Positions 45,342 to 54,249 of a stretch of DNA of 64,000 nt are shown piece after piece (positions within the stretch are counted from its first letter, which is position 1; the number at the start of each line of letters is the position of its first letter). Location: assembly GCA_913061415.1 (NCBI GenBank), contig CAJXUD010000012.1, forward strand, positions 53,858 to 117,857. The letters are read 5' to 3'. Under the pieces are notes generated by a model, which saw nothing but the letters and a program-made list of their open reading frames with translations, made no database searches and was not told the DNA's origin. Source of the stretch: an uncultured Oleispira sp. (GTDB lineage: Bacteria; Pseudomonadota; Gammaproteobacteria; Pseudomonadales; Oceanobacteraceae). The translations under genes were made by a program, and so were the position numbers.

Positions 45342-46119
45342 GCGCTCGACATGAAAAGCGTAAGTTCTGTTTTAATGACTTAATTTTTTTATGTTGGTTG
45401 ATGGTTTTTCGTATTATTTGACTGCTTAAAGGGCGGTTAGAGAAAGCCAATACATGATTATCATAATGCGGTGTCGTGAGGTGGATCCCATTGGGAAGAA
45501 ACTTTTTAACACTGTTATCATGCAAAGGCGCAGCGCTCATGGCACTAGGGCGACCGACAAAATTCATGATCACTATTCCGCTCGGTATTAGATGACGATA
45601 TAAGTGATAAAACCAAGTCGGTGTTGGCGGTGCAACTTTTACGGGCTCTCCACTTTCTTCGTAAAAAAGATCATCAATAATGACATCAAATTTTTCGCCA
45701 TTATAATTTTCGATCCATTCAATCGCATCCGTTTCTATTAATTCAAATACTGTTTCATTTAAAGAAAAATAGCGCTTTGCTATTTCTATATGAGTTGGGT
45801 TCAATTCTAACCCCACTATTTTTTCACAGTTAAAAAACGTATTCATCATATGCAATACGGCACCACCGCCGACGCCAAGTACTAAGACTTTAAGTGGTTT
45901 GATATTAAATTGAGCACTGGTACTGATGGGGTGCCGCGTGTGCTCTGATGTTAAACATAATGATGGCAAAAATAACAAATCCCAAACACTCCCGGTTAAT
46001 GTTTTCACCGGATTATATTGACTGTGTAAAACCCCATCCGTATATAATCGCAGTGTTTTTCCAGCCGTTCGTACTTGATAATGAGTCCCTTCACGGGTGT
46101 CTTGCCAAACAATTGCCAT
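45331..46119 (-). CDS. Spermidine synthase-like methyltransferase-fold protein
   Basis: A 262-residue protein with a Rossmann core: VLVLGVGGGAVLHMMNTFF (motif I), IVGLELNPTHIEIAKRYF and a DVIIDDLFYEESGE aspartate-rich segment. These match polyamine-synthase-like proteins rather than classical SpeE, and several key polyamine-binding residues cannot be verified. The N-terminal strand part (HYQVRTAGKTLRLYTDGV) resembles SpeE. It could be a methyltransferase or an aminopropyltransferase. Convergent to the NorF-like gene. Confidence 0.75.
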   Translation of the reverse strand: MAIVWQDTREGTHYQVRTAGKTLRLYTDGVLHSQYNPVKTLTGSVWDLLFLPSLCLTSEHTRHPISTSAQFNIKPLKVLVLGVGGGAVLHMMNTFFNCEKIVGLELNPTHIEIAKRYFSLNETVFELIETDAIEWIENYNGEKFDVIIDDLFYEESGEPVKVAPPTPTWFYHLYRHLIPSGIVIMNFVGRPSAMSAAPLHDNSVKKFLPNGIHLTTPHYDNHVLAFSNRPLSSQIIRKTINQHKKIKSLKQNLRFSCRALKY

Positions 46120-46348
46120 AAAATTTAATTACATTTTAAATTGAAAGCCAGTGTAATTAGGATCAAGAAAAAAGTACAACAACGGCTAATAGAAACATTT
46201 ATCTAAGATAGAACTTCTATAATGTTAGAACGAGATTTCAATGATAAATAAAAAAGAATAGAACAAGAACAAAAGCTAAGTAAATAACAATTTGTAATGA
46301 AATTAAAAAAGAGAAAATAATGAAAAATGAAAAGAGTATTACTGAAAT

Positions 46349-46498
46349 AAAAAAACTCCCGGATTTACGATCCAGAAATAAGCATCGCAAATTCGAGAGC
46401 TAAACCCGAGTATGCAGCGGGACAACTGCATATCTCGCACCCTTTACCATCAGTCACCTAATAAAGAATGGATACAGCACAGGCAGATCGGCTGTAAC
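46349..46498 (-). ncRNA. Candidate small RNA downstream of bioA
   Basis: On the minus strand a TATAAT (46510-46505) lies 50 bp past the bioA stop. About 150 nt further a hairpin (46359-46375, ccggat with atccag, one wobble) is followed by seven T residues, a rho-independent end. Inside, a second stem pairs tatgcag with ctgcata (46411-46432), extended by cgag/ctcg. The GC content is higher than in the flanks. No reading frame explains it. It might alternatively be a 5' leader of the spermidine synthase-like gene. Confidence 0.4.
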
Positions 46499-46553
46499 AG
46501 TATTATTATAGCCCTTTCACTGAACAATCTTTAACCAATTATCACTTTTTTTA

Positions 46554-47906
46554 TTAAAATGCTCCTGACTTTAATACCTTAAGGATACCTGCTGTCAATC
46601 CTTCTAACTCTTTCTCCGACATAACATAGGCGGGCATTATATAAACCAGCCTGCCAAACGGGCGTAGCCACACTCCCTGTTCGATACATGCTGGCTGAAT
46701 TTTTTTCATATCCACCGCAGCGTTCATTTCAATCACACCAATAGCCCCTAAGACTCTAACATCCGCTACGGCATCCAGTTTTCTAGCAGGTGCCAAACCT
46801 ACTTCCAAGCCTTTTTCCAAGCGCTGAACCTGCCCCTGCCAATCGTTTTCAATCAACAGAGATAAACTTTCATTGGCGGCGGCACAAGCCAAAGGATTCG
46901 CCATAAAAGTAGGACCGTGCATAAAGCAGCCAGCTTCTCCTGCACTGATCGTTTCGGCAATCAAGTCTGTGGTTAACGTTGCGGCTAAGGTCATATAGCC
47001 AGCCGTAAGCGCTTTGCCGACACAGAGAATATCGGGCGTAATATTACTGTGTTCACAAGCGAATAATTTTCCACTGCGGCCAAAGCCGGTTGCTATTTCG
47101 TCTGCAATTAACAGTACGTCATATTCATCGCATAACTGTCGCGCCTGCTTTAAATACTCAGGGTGATAAAATCGCATTCCCCCTGCACCTTGAACTATGG
47201 GTTCAAGAATTAATGCAGCGATATTGTGATGATTTTGCTCAAGGCATTCACGCAGTGGCTCAATATCGTCATCATTCCAAGGCTGTCCAAATGCTATTTT
47301 TGGCTCTCGTATAAAATATTGTTGTGCTAATAAACCACTGAATAAGTGATGCATTCCCGTCGTCGGATCGCACAGCGCCATCGCCCCTAATGTATCACCG
47401 TGATAGCCCTTATTAAGTGCGATTAACTTAGTTTTGCCCGATAACCCTCGCGCTTGCTGATATTGAATTGCCATTTTTACAGCGACTTCTACCGCTACCG
47501 AACCTGAATCAGACAGAAATACTTTATTTAAACCTGCTGGGGTCAGTTGCACTAACTTGTAGGCAAGGTTGATTGCTGGTTCATGAGTCAAACCACCAAA
47601 CATGACGTGTGATAGTGATGCTGCTTGATCGCTAATCGCTTTGACCATTCTAGGGTGACTGTATCCGTGAACAGTACACCACCAAGAAGACATGCCATCG
47701 ATTAATTGCGTGCCATCAGCAAGGGTTAGATACACACCTTTAGCTGACGCAACTGGCCAGACTGCCTGCTCATGAGCGACACTGTCATTTGATTCCTTAG
47801 GTCTCTTCATCGATGAATACGGATGCCATAAGTGCTGCTGGTCATATGCCAACGCTTTTGAAGTCGATTTTTTAAAACTAAAGTCTGTCTCTAACTGAGT
47901 CGTCAT
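46554..47906 (-). CDS. bioA: Adenosylmethionine-8-amino-7-oxononanoate aminotransferase
   Basis: A 450-residue PLP-dependent class III aminotransferase that converts KAPA to DAPA in biotin synthesis. It has HLWHPYSSMKRP and DGMSSWWCTVHGY near the start, the LIADEIATGFGRSG motif and the PLP lysine in CVGKALTAGY. Length and motifs are normal. It is transcribed divergently from bioF with a shared operator region, 160 bp between starts. Confidence 0.96.
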   Translation of the reverse strand: MTTQLETDFSFKKSTSKALAYDQQHLWHPYSSMKRPKESNDSVAHEQAVWPVASAKGVYLTLADGTQLIDGMSSWWCTVHGYSHPRMVKAISDQAASLSHVMFGGLTHEPAINLAYKLVQLTPAGLNKVFLSDSGSVAVEVAVKMAIQYQQARGLSGKTKLIALNKGYHGDTLGAMALCDPTTGMHHLFSGLLAQQYFIREPKIAFGQPWNDDDIEPLRECLEQNHHNIAALILEPIVQGAGGMRFYHPEYLKQARQLCDEYDVLLIADEIATGFGRSGKLFACEHSNITPDILCVGKALTAGYMTLAATLTTDLIAETISAGEAGCFMHGPTFMANPLACAAANESLSLLIENDWQGQVQRLEKGLEVGLAPARKLDAVADVRVLGAIGVIEMNAAVDMKKIQPACIEQGVWLRPFGRLVYIMPAYVMSEKELEGLTAGILKVLKSGAF

Positions 47907-47970
47907 CGCTGGGTTGGCTCCGCTGTATTTTTCATCTGTTAATCACCACTAGTAAACTGTAATCCACCAT

Positions 47971-48003
47971 TAGTAAACCATGCACATCAAACTAGGTTGA
48001 CTG
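47971..48003 (+). promoter_or_regulatory. BirA-like biotin operator
   Basis: Half-site tagtaaacc (47971-47979), 15-bp spacer, then ggttgactg (47995-48003), an imperfect inverted repeat matching the known BirA operator pattern TTGTAAACC-N15-GGTTTACAA. It lies between the divergent bioA and bioF genes and overlaps the bioF -35 box. An additional direct copy of agtaaac is at 47951-47957. Confidence 0.75.
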
Positions 48004-48024
48004 TTTTATTCCCTGCATTATGAT
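47997..48024 (+). promoter_or_regulatory. Promoter of the bioFHCD operon
   Basis: A -35 box TTGACT (47997-48002), 16-bp spacer, and -10 box TATGAT (48019-48024). The -35 lies inside the right half of the BirA-like site, so holo-BirA binding would block RNA polymerase. The bioF ATG is 43 bp downstream of the -10. Confidence 0.65.
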
Positions 48025-48066
48025 GCCCTATATTCATTAAGTCGAGTTTGGGATTTATTCAATAGC

Positions 48067-49293
48067 ATGTCTTGGCAGCAACGTATTCATCAAGCGGTTC
48101 AACAACGCAAAGCAGATAACCTTTGGCGCCAACGCATTAACGTGGGCAGCCCCCAATCCGCTCGAATTTTGGTTGATGGACAACCCTTGCTCAATTTTTC
48201 GAGTAATGACTACTTGGGCTTGGCGCAGCAAACAGAACCTTTAATTGATGCGGCTAAAGCTTGGGGAATGGGTAGTGGTGCATCGCATCTTGTATGTGGT
48301 CACAGCAGCGCCCACCAGCAACTAGAGCAAGCGCTAGCGGAGTCTGTCGGCTATCCTCGCGCATTATTATTTTCCAATGGCTATATGGCCAATCTAGCCG
48401 TTTTACAAACCTTGCTCCGCCGCCAAGATCATCTTTACCAAGATAAGTTAAATCATGCTTCTCTGATTGATGGTGGCCTTATTAGCAGTGCAAAAATGCA
48501 CCGCTATCGTCATAATGACGGTGCTCATTTATTACACTTCCTCAAGCAGCACCAAAAGTCAGCGCCAGAATCTTTAGTTACTGCATCAAGCGGCTCATTA
48601 AATGAGCAAACCGTAAGCAGTTTGTCGTTAGTGGCGACGGATGCGGTATTCAGTATGGATGGTGATCAAGCGAATCTGGCTGATCTCGCAACTATTTGTC
48701 AGCAGCACCAAGCATTATTAATGATTGATGATGCCCATGGTTTTGCTGTGCTAGGCAATTCGGCGCATACAGGAAGCCACGCCAAGCAAGGCTTAACCGC
48801 GGAACAAGTACCCATTTACATGGGAACCTTAGGGAAAGGTTTGGGTGGATACGGGGCTTTTATTGCGGGCTCTGAAGAGTTGATCGAGTACCTTATCCAA
48901 TTTGCTCGCCCGTATATCTATACTACGGCGATTCCAGCAGCGTTAGCGAGTGCCATGCAGACCAACCTAGAAGTTGTAATGACAGGCAAGCGGCAAGCGT
49001 TATTGGCGTCTAATATCGATTATTTTCGCCAGCAAGCACAGCATTTAGCATTAAACATAATGCCGTCTAGTACCGCTATTCAGCCGCTATTAATCGGCGA
49101 TGATGCTAAAGCTGTCGCAATTAGTCAGCAGCTTAAGCAGCAAGGTATTTTAGTAACTGCCATTCGTCCCCCAACCGTCGCAAAAGGCAGTGCCCGATTA
49201 CGCATAACACTCACCGCCAACCATACTGAGAAAGATATCGATTTTTTATTGACCTCTTTAGTATCTATTTTGGAGTCTGGTTATGGCGTTTGA
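48067..49293 (+). CDS. bioF: 8-amino-7-oxononanoate synthase
   Basis: A 408-residue PLP enzyme that condenses pimeloyl thioester with alanine to KAPA. Motifs: NFSSNDYLGLAQQ, GMGSGASHLVCGHSSAH and the PLP-lysine segment YMGTLGKGLGGYGAF. Length and order are normal. It is the first gene of bioF-bioH-bioC-bioD; its end overlaps bioH by 11 bp. Confidence 0.96.
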   Translation: MSWQQRIHQAVQQRKADNLWRQRINVGSPQSARILVDGQPLLNFSSNDYLGLAQQTEPLIDAAKAWGMGSGASHLVCGHSSAHQQLEQALAESVGYPRALLFSNGYMANLAVLQTLLRRQDHLYQDKLNHASLIDGGLISSAKMHRYRHNDGAHLLHFLKQHQKSAPESLVTASSGSLNEQTVSSLSLVATDAVFSMDGDQANLADLATICQQHQALLMIDDAHGFAVLGNSAHTGSHAKQGLTAEQVPIYMGTLGKGLGGYGAFIAGSEELIEYLIQFARPYIYTTAIPAALASAMQTNLEVVMTGKRQALLASNIDYFRQQAQHLALNIMPSSTAIQPLLIGDDAKAVAISQQLKQQGILVTAIRPPTVAKGSARLRITLTANHTEKDIDFLLTSLVSILESGYGV

Positions 49294-50032
49294 GTTCGCA
49301 TTTTCTTCTGAGTGTAAAAGCCAGCAGGTCTGGGTCTGGTTTCCCGGTTGGAGCTTCAAAGCTGAAGTTTTTACCGAGCTCGCGCACAATCTTCCAGGCC
49401 AACATTATTGGTATCGCTGGGAAGACTTCGAAAATTTTGATGATGCCGTTCAAGATATCTGCAAAGCCCTGCCTGAGAATGCCATTCTAGTTGGATGGTC
49501 ACTGGGCGGAGCACTGGCTGAGGCTGCTGCGCATTGCCAACCAGTCCCTGCGGCGCTCATTACCCTAGCCACAGCGCCTAAATTTTGTCGCGCACCTCAG
49601 TGGCCGTATGGCATGCCTCAAACACGCTTTAATAATTTTGTATCGAGCTACGAAAATACTCCGCAAAAAACTAAAGTCCGATTTTTAGCACTCTGTGCTC
49701 AAGGTATTGATTTGCCGAAGGGTATTATTCGTTATTTGGCCCACCAGCAAATAGAGCCTAATAGTGCGATGGCAAATCAACTGCGCTGGCTCGATCAATA
49801 CGACTTTACCGCCATGCCCAAGGCATCCTGTTTATGCTTGCATTTATTTGCTGAATACGATGCTTTAGTTGCCCCGCCACACAGTCATGGCCAGGGTCGC
49901 TCAGAGCTGGTGTTTGATACCTGCCATGCATTATTTATTCAGTCTCCAGAAGTTGTTCTGAAGCATATATCGTCAATTTATAATCAGCTCACCTTCAAAT
50001 CTGCCAATGACCCTGTCATTGAGCGGTTCTGA
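49283..50032 (+). CDS. bioH: Pimeloyl-ACP methyl ester esterase (BioH-like)
   Basis: A 249-residue alpha/beta hydrolase with nucleophile motif GWSLGG (Ser98) and a likely acid and His (EYDALVAPPHSHG, DTCHALF). BioH removes the methyl group from pimeloyl-ACP methyl ester. Position between bioF and bioC strongly supports the role. The start ATG lies within the end of bioF (11 bp overlap), so it is translated by coupling. Confidence 0.88.
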   Translation: MAFEFAFSSECKSQQVWVWFPGWSFKAEVFTELAHNLPGQHYWYRWEDFENFDDAVQDICKALPENAILVGWSLGGALAEAAAHCQPVPAALITLATAPKFCRAPQWPYGMPQTRFNNFVSSYENTPQKTKVRFLALCAQGIDLPKGIIRYLAHQQIEPNSAMANQLRWLDQYDFTAMPKASCLCLHLFAEYDALVAPPHSHGQGRSELVFDTCHALFIQSPEVVLKHISSIYNQLTFKSANDPVIERF

Positions 50033-50062
50033 TAAGTCTGATTTGGAGCGGAGCCCCTTTCT

Positions 50063-51088
50063 ATGACAACCTGTTTATCCGAGCAAACTAATAGCAACAG
50101 TGCCATGGCAAGCGTTTCTGGTCGCTCCACAGTAACAAGTCTTGATGGCGAATCAGACAATAACCTAGCAACCGCTCATGCGCATAGAGCAAAGCAACAA
50201 GTCGCCAGTCAATTCAGCCGCTCCTCACAGTCTTACGACCAAGCTGCGCGCATCCAACAATTTTCGGCATTAGAGTTAGTAAAGCAGTTGAGCTCTTTCA
50301 TTCAACCTCCTGACTCTCAGCACTCTGCTTCTCAACACCCTGCTTCTCAACACCCTGCTTCTCAGCACCCTATTGCACAGGCCCGAGAAAGTGGTCTATC
50401 GCACTGGCTAGATTTGGGTTGCGGAACAGGGTTTGCCGTGCCGACTTTGATTGAACAAGGCATTCAACGTATTACCGGGGCTGACCTTGCTCATGGAATG
50501 TCTGTCACCAGCCATCAAAAACTAGCACAGTTGCCCTTTCATGCAGTGACTGCCGATGCGGAAAACCTTCCGTTTACCAGCGCATGCTTTGACGGAATTT
50601 ATTCAAACCTGATGGTGCAATGGAGTGAACAAGTTCGGCAACTGTTTAGTGAAGCTAGCCGGGTTATAAAGCCAGGCGGTTTATTTGCTTTCGCAACGCT
50701 GGGGCCCCGTACCATGCATGAGTTAAAGTCTGCTTGGCAACAAGTCGACCCTTTTGTGCACGTGAATAGTTTCAGTTCAAAATCTCAGGTAATTAACGAC
50801 TGTGAGCAATTTTTTGATATTGAGAGCTGTCAGCAACAAGAAGTTGTGCAGCACCATAAAAACCTATCCAGTTTATTGAAAGAATTAAAAGCTATTGGCG
50901 CGACTAATGTGAACCCTGGTCGCCGACAAGGCTTGGGCGGCCGTGAAAGGCTGAGAAAGCTAGATGATGCATACCGTAATGTTTGTCACTCTAAATTGGG
51001 AGAGTCAGCACGAGAGGACCCAACTGCGCATCCCTCACAACTGTCACTGACCTATGATTTAATTTGGGTGATTGCACGTAAGCGCTAA
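50063..51088 (+). CDS. bioC: Malonyl-ACP O-methyltransferase BioC with a repetitive N-terminal insert
   Basis: A 341-residue SAM methyltransferase that methylates malonyl-ACP to start pimeloyl synthesis. The start region (KQQVASQFSRSSQSYDQAAR), SAM motif WLDLGCGTGFAVP and FDGIYSNLMVQW match BioC. BioC is usually 250-300 residues; this one has an N-terminal extension of about 40 residues and four 5-residue units SQHPA at about 85-104. The repeats lie just before motif I, so the fold should tolerate them. Between bioH and bioD. Confidence 0.92.
   Translation: MTTCLSEQTNSNSAMASVSGRSTVTSLDGESDNNLATAHAHRAKQQVASQFSRSSQSYDQAARIQQFSALELVKQLSSFIQPPDSQHSASQHPASQHPASQHPIAQARESGLSHWLDLGCGTGFAVPTLIEQGIQRITGADLAHGMSVTSHQKLAQLPFHAVTADAENLPFTSACFDGIYSNLMVQWSEQVRQLFSEASRVIKPGGLFAFATLGPRTMHELKSAWQQVDPFVHVNSFSSKSQVINDCEQFFDIESCQQQEVVQHHKNLSSLLKELKAIGATNVNPGRRQGLGGRERLRKLDDAYRNVCHSKLGESAREDPTAHPSQLSLTYDLIWVIARKR
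50315..50374 (+). repeat. Four 15-bp tandem repeats in bioC
   Basis: In-frame units (tctcagcactctgct, tctcaacaccctgct twice and a variant) encode SQHSA, SQHPA, SQHPA and SQHPI. Gain or loss keeps the frame. Confidence 0.85.
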
Positions 51089-51132
51089 TTCTAGAACCTT
51101 ATTCATTACTACATTTATCATACTGGCATCCT

Positions 51133-51822
51133 ATGCATAAGCTATTTATCACCGGGACAGATACCGACGCAGGTAAAACCTTCGTCGCCACAACGTTATT
51201 ATATAAAGCGCAGTCACTTGGTCTTTCGACGTTTGGCTTAAAGCCCATCGCTGCAGGCTGTGAATGGTCGCTAGAGCAAAACCCTTCGGGAGAATGGCAC
51301 AATGACGATGCGCTCTCTTTACAAGCGGCCAGCAGCATTAAAACAAACTATGCAGTGCATAACCCAGTCGCCTTTCCTCAGGCCATCGCACCGCATATCG
51401 CAGCAGAACTGAATAATAGCCAACTGACCTTAAACAGCTTGTTAGAGCAATGCCAAACGGGGATGGAACAGGTTGCAGACTTTCATTTAATTGAAGGCGC
51501 TGGAGGCTGGTTAGTGCCTTTGAATAATGAACATACACTGGCGGATTTTGCTCAACAGCTCAATCATGACGTCGTTCTTGTCGTCGGTATGAAGCTAGGC
51601 TGTATTAATCATGCGCTATTAACTCAGCAGCTCATACTTGCGACTAAACTAAACTTCGTCGGCTGGGTCGCTAATCATATTGATCCTGAGATGAGTGAAC
51701 AAGAAGCTAACTTCGCTTACTTAAAAAATCATCTGCAAGCCCCCTGTTTAGGAAGAATTCCCTTTAGCCCCAGCAAGCAGCCAAAAGATCTTATTCACCA
51801 CATAATATTACCAAGCGAATAG
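51133..51822 (+). CDS. bioD: Dethiobiotin synthetase
   Basis: A 229-residue ATP-dependent enzyme that carboxylates DAPA to dethiobiotin. P-loop GTDTDAGKTFVATTL, GLKPIAAGC and the LIEGAGGWLVPL motif are intact. It is the last gene of the bio operon. No bioB is in this window. Confidence 0.95.
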   Translation: MHKLFITGTDTDAGKTFVATTLLYKAQSLGLSTFGLKPIAAGCEWSLEQNPSGEWHNDDALSLQAASSIKTNYAVHNPVAFPQAIAPHIAAELNNSQLTLNSLLEQCQTGMEQVADFHLIEGAGGWLVPLNNEHTLADFAQQLNHDVVLVVGMKLGCINHALLTQQLILATKLNFVGWVANHIDPEMSEQEANFAYLKNHLQAPCLGRIPFSPSKQPKDLIHHIILPSE

Positions 51823-51971
51823 TCTATTAATCCACACAATAACCGATGCTCGTTTTAATAAAAAATGTACCCTAGGGGCATTGAATTTGTTAATTAATTT
51901 ACCCAACCACTAAGATTAGCTATAGTTAAAAGAACGATTACCTTTGCAGTATCATTTTGAAGAAGAGAAGT

Positions 51972-53027
51972 ATGACGACTTCAAGCAATATAGACTCAGA
52001 TAAGTTAAAAGGATTTATTCCTTTTGACTACTTAACCGCTGCCTGTATAAAAGATCTGACCAATCAACTTAGAGTACATACATTAGAAAAAGGTAAGATT
52101 CTTTTTAAGCGCGGTAGTAAAGATCACGAGTGCCACTTTCTAATGAGCGGCGAAATTGACCTAGCTGATGAAAATTTTAACGTCACAAAAGTGACTGCAG
52201 ATAGTGAAGATAACTATCTTGCTTTAGACAATAGCTCTCACATACATCGCTCTTCTGCCATCACGACCACAATATGCCAGTTTTACAGCATTAATCGTGA
52301 GTACCTAGACTTAGTCACAACATGGTCTCAGCTTTCTGAAGATTTAGATGATGACGACTCTAACGAAGAGCGCGACTCGAGTGACGATTCAGATGTCGAG
52401 ACATTGGACTGGATGGATGCATTATTAACATCCCCCCTATTTACACGCATCCCCCCTGCCAATATCCAAAAATTACTATCTCGCTTTAAAGAACGAGAGG
52501 TAAAAATTGGTGAAATTATCGTACAAGAGGCTGCGCAGGGCGATGAGTTTTACGTAATAAAACAGGGGCGTGCCATTGTTACTCAAGGCGACAGACATAA
52601 AGAAAAAGTTTTAGCCGCCATCCAAACCGGCCATTGCTTCGGGGAAGATGCATTAATCGCTGAGAGCGTGCGCAATGCGACCGTTACAATGGCGAGTAAT
52701 GGTTCGCTTATGGTTTTAGACAAGGTAGATTTTGATGAACTACTGAAAAAGCCCATTATTAAGTCCATCACAATGGAAGAGCTCAAAATCCAAATGGATG
52801 AGGGTGATTCAGGAACTGTTTTAATTGATGTTCGTCACCCAGAAGAGTTCCGACACGACCCCTTAAAGAACAGTGAAAACATTCCACTTAATCGCATCCG
52901 CGAGAAGCTGGCTGGAATGAATCATGATTTTCATTATGTCGTCTATTGTGACGGAGGCAGCCGCAGCCAAGCAGCGGCGTACATTATGACAGAATCTGGA
53001 TTCCATGCGGTTTGCTTAATTCGTTAA
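51972..53027 (+). CDS. Double cNMP-binding domain protein with a short rhodanese domain
   Basis: A 351-residue protein from the ATG at 51972 (agaagagaag ahead). Two cyclic-nucleotide-binding-like domains follow each other: residues about 10-110 (LEKGKILFKRGSKDHECHFL) and 150-255 (VQEAAQGDEFYVIKQGRAIV, GHCFGEDALIAESVRNATV). An acidic linker (DDDDSNEERDSSDDSD) joins them. A C-terminal rhodanese domain has VLIDVRHPEEFR and catalytic YCDGGSRSQAAA; it ends soon after (AVCLIR), without the usual closing segment. No DNA-binding domain is present. Ligand unknown; it may sense cyclic nucleotides or redox/sulfur state. Confidence 0.82.
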   Translation: MTTSSNIDSDKLKGFIPFDYLTAACIKDLTNQLRVHTLEKGKILFKRGSKDHECHFLMSGEIDLADENFNVTKVTADSEDNYLALDNSSHIHRSSAITTTICQFYSINREYLDLVTTWSQLSEDLDDDDSNEERDSSDDSDVETLDWMDALLTSPLFTRIPPANIQKLLSRFKEREVKIGEIIVQEAAQGDEFYVIKQGRAIVTQGDRHKEKVLAAIQTGHCFGEDALIAESVRNATVTMASNGSLMVLDKVDFDELLKKPIIKSITMEELKIQMDEGDSGTVLIDVRHPEEFRHDPLKNSENIPLNRIREKLAGMNHDFHYVVYCDGGSRSQAAAYIMTESGFHAVCLIR

Positions 53028-53061
53028 GTAACCCCATCGGAATGATTAAAGTAATAAACCT

Positions 53062-53475
53062 CTAGCCTACTTTTCTCAATTTTTGCCCACTGATAAATTC
53101 TGCGGCCATTTTATCCATTGTATTTAAATGCTGTGAAAACCAGTTTGGAAAACCTCGCTCTATATAATGAGCAATCTTGCTCAAATCTCTATGATTTTTA
53201 AGCTGCTTAACCACCATATCAATTTCCATTAGCACCCTGTCATGAGCTTCTTTATGCACCTGAAGAGGTGGATAACAGTTATTTTTCATCACTTGCTCTT
53301 CATGAGCAAAGTGGCTGATACAGTGTTCCTGTATATCAAGAATCCCGTTTATAACGCTGTCCACGTCATGAAGTAGATAATCTCGTTCAATTTTATTATA
53401 AATATCAACAGCTTCTTGGTGCTCTGTATTCATAAAGTCTAATTCAACTTTTGGCAATTGATGAAAGTCGATCAT
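53062..53475 (-). CDS. Bacteriohemerythrin
   Basis: A 137-residue hemerythrin-like four-helix protein from the ATG at 53475 (MIDFHQLPKVELDFMNTEHQ). The iron ligands are visible: His in NTEHQEAV, HFAHEEQVM, VHKEAHDRV and the C-terminal FSQHLNTMD. It binds O2 at a di-iron site, for sensing, storage or delivery. An upstream in-frame ATG at 53529 adds 18 residues. It is next to the peroxiredoxin gene on the same strand but separated by its own spacer and a terminator. Confidence 0.9.
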   Translation of the reverse strand: MIDFHQLPKVELDFMNTEHQEAVDIYNKIERDYLLHDVDSVINGILDIQEHCISHFAHEEQVMKNNCYPPLQVHKEAHDRVLMEIDMVVKQLKNHRDLSKIAHYIERGFPNWFSQHLNTMDKMAAEFISGQKLRKVG

Positions 53476-53581
53476 GGTTGATTCTCTAAAAGTTTTAGAA
53501 ATCATTACAGAATCTTGGTTCTTACACATTGATTTGTATCATAAGTGCATTCTTTCGACTCAGTATTAGCGCTTTACAGGC

Positions 53582-53616
53582 AAAAAAAAGCCCCGCTAGT
53601 GCGAGGCTCTTTTTAT
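53582..53616 (-). terminator. Terminator of the peroxiredoxin gene
   Basis: On the minus strand: agcctcgc, loop acta, gcggggct and eight T residues (one mismatch/wobble). It lies about 30 bp past the peroxiredoxin stop. Confidence 0.85.
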
Positions 53617-53646
53617 CGACTTACAGCAATAAGTTATTAGAATAAC

Positions 53647-54249
53647 TTAAAGCTTGTCAGATTCGTCTGCTAGGTACTTAGCAACGCCTTCTGGAGAAGC
53701 GTCCATACCCTTATCGCCTTTGTTCCAACCAGCAGGACAAACTTCGCCATGTTCTTCGTGGAATTGTAGAGCTTCAACCAAACGTACCAGCTCATCCATG
53801 TTACGACCTAATGGAAGATCGTTGATGATCTGTGAACGAACAACACCTTCTTTATCGATGATGAATGCGCCACGTAGTGCTACGCCGCCTTCCGTTTCAA
53901 CGTCGTATGCTTTAACGATGCCGTGATCGATATCAGCCGCCAAAGTGTACTTAACAGCGCCAATACCACCTTGATTGATTGGAGTATTTCTCCAAGCATT
54001 GTGTGTGAAGTGTGAATCAATAGAAACACCGATTACTTCAACACCTAGCTTGGTAAAAGTATCCATACGGTGATCCAAAGCGATCAACTCAGAAGGACAT
54101 ACGAAAGTGAAGTCTAATGGGTAGAAAAATACGATACCGTATTTACCATTGATGGTTTCAGATAAAGAAAACTCATCAACGATAGTGCCGTTACCTAGTA
54201 CTGCAGGAACTGTGAAATCTGGGGCTTTTTTACCAACCAATACGCTCAT
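53647..54249 (-). CDS. Typical 2-Cys peroxiredoxin (AhpC/Prx1 type)
   Basis: A 200-residue peroxidase of peroxides and peroxynitrite. The peroxidatic Cys51 is in DFTFVCPSEL and the resolving Cys171 in HGEVCPAGW. A GGIG motif and a KYLAD segment resemble the GGLG/YF features of hyperoxidation-sensitive Prx1 enzymes. The ATG at 54249 has a ggag ribosome site; the longer frame to 54300 adds 17 unlikely residues. Not AhpC of the AhpF operon type, since no ahpF is adjacent. Confidence 0.93.
   Translation of the reverse strand: MSVLVGKKAPDFTVPAVLGNGTIVDEFSLSETINGKYGIVFFYPLDFTFVCPSELIALDHRMDTFTKLGVEVIGVSIDSHFTHNAWRNTPINQGGIGAVKYTLAADIDHGIVKAYDVETEGGVALRGAFIIDKEGVVRSQIINDLPLGRNMDELVRLVEALQFHEEHGEVCPAGWNKGDKGMDASPEGVAKYLADESDKL

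Noticed and set aside
46380..46440. tRNA-like fold in the bioA downstream region
   Set aside because: No acceptor stem, T-loop or anticodon arm can be built; the stems fit a small RNA with a terminator instead.
50315..50374. Possible CRISPR or minisatellite array
   Set aside because: The units are contiguous, 15 bp, in frame within bioC and have no spacers.
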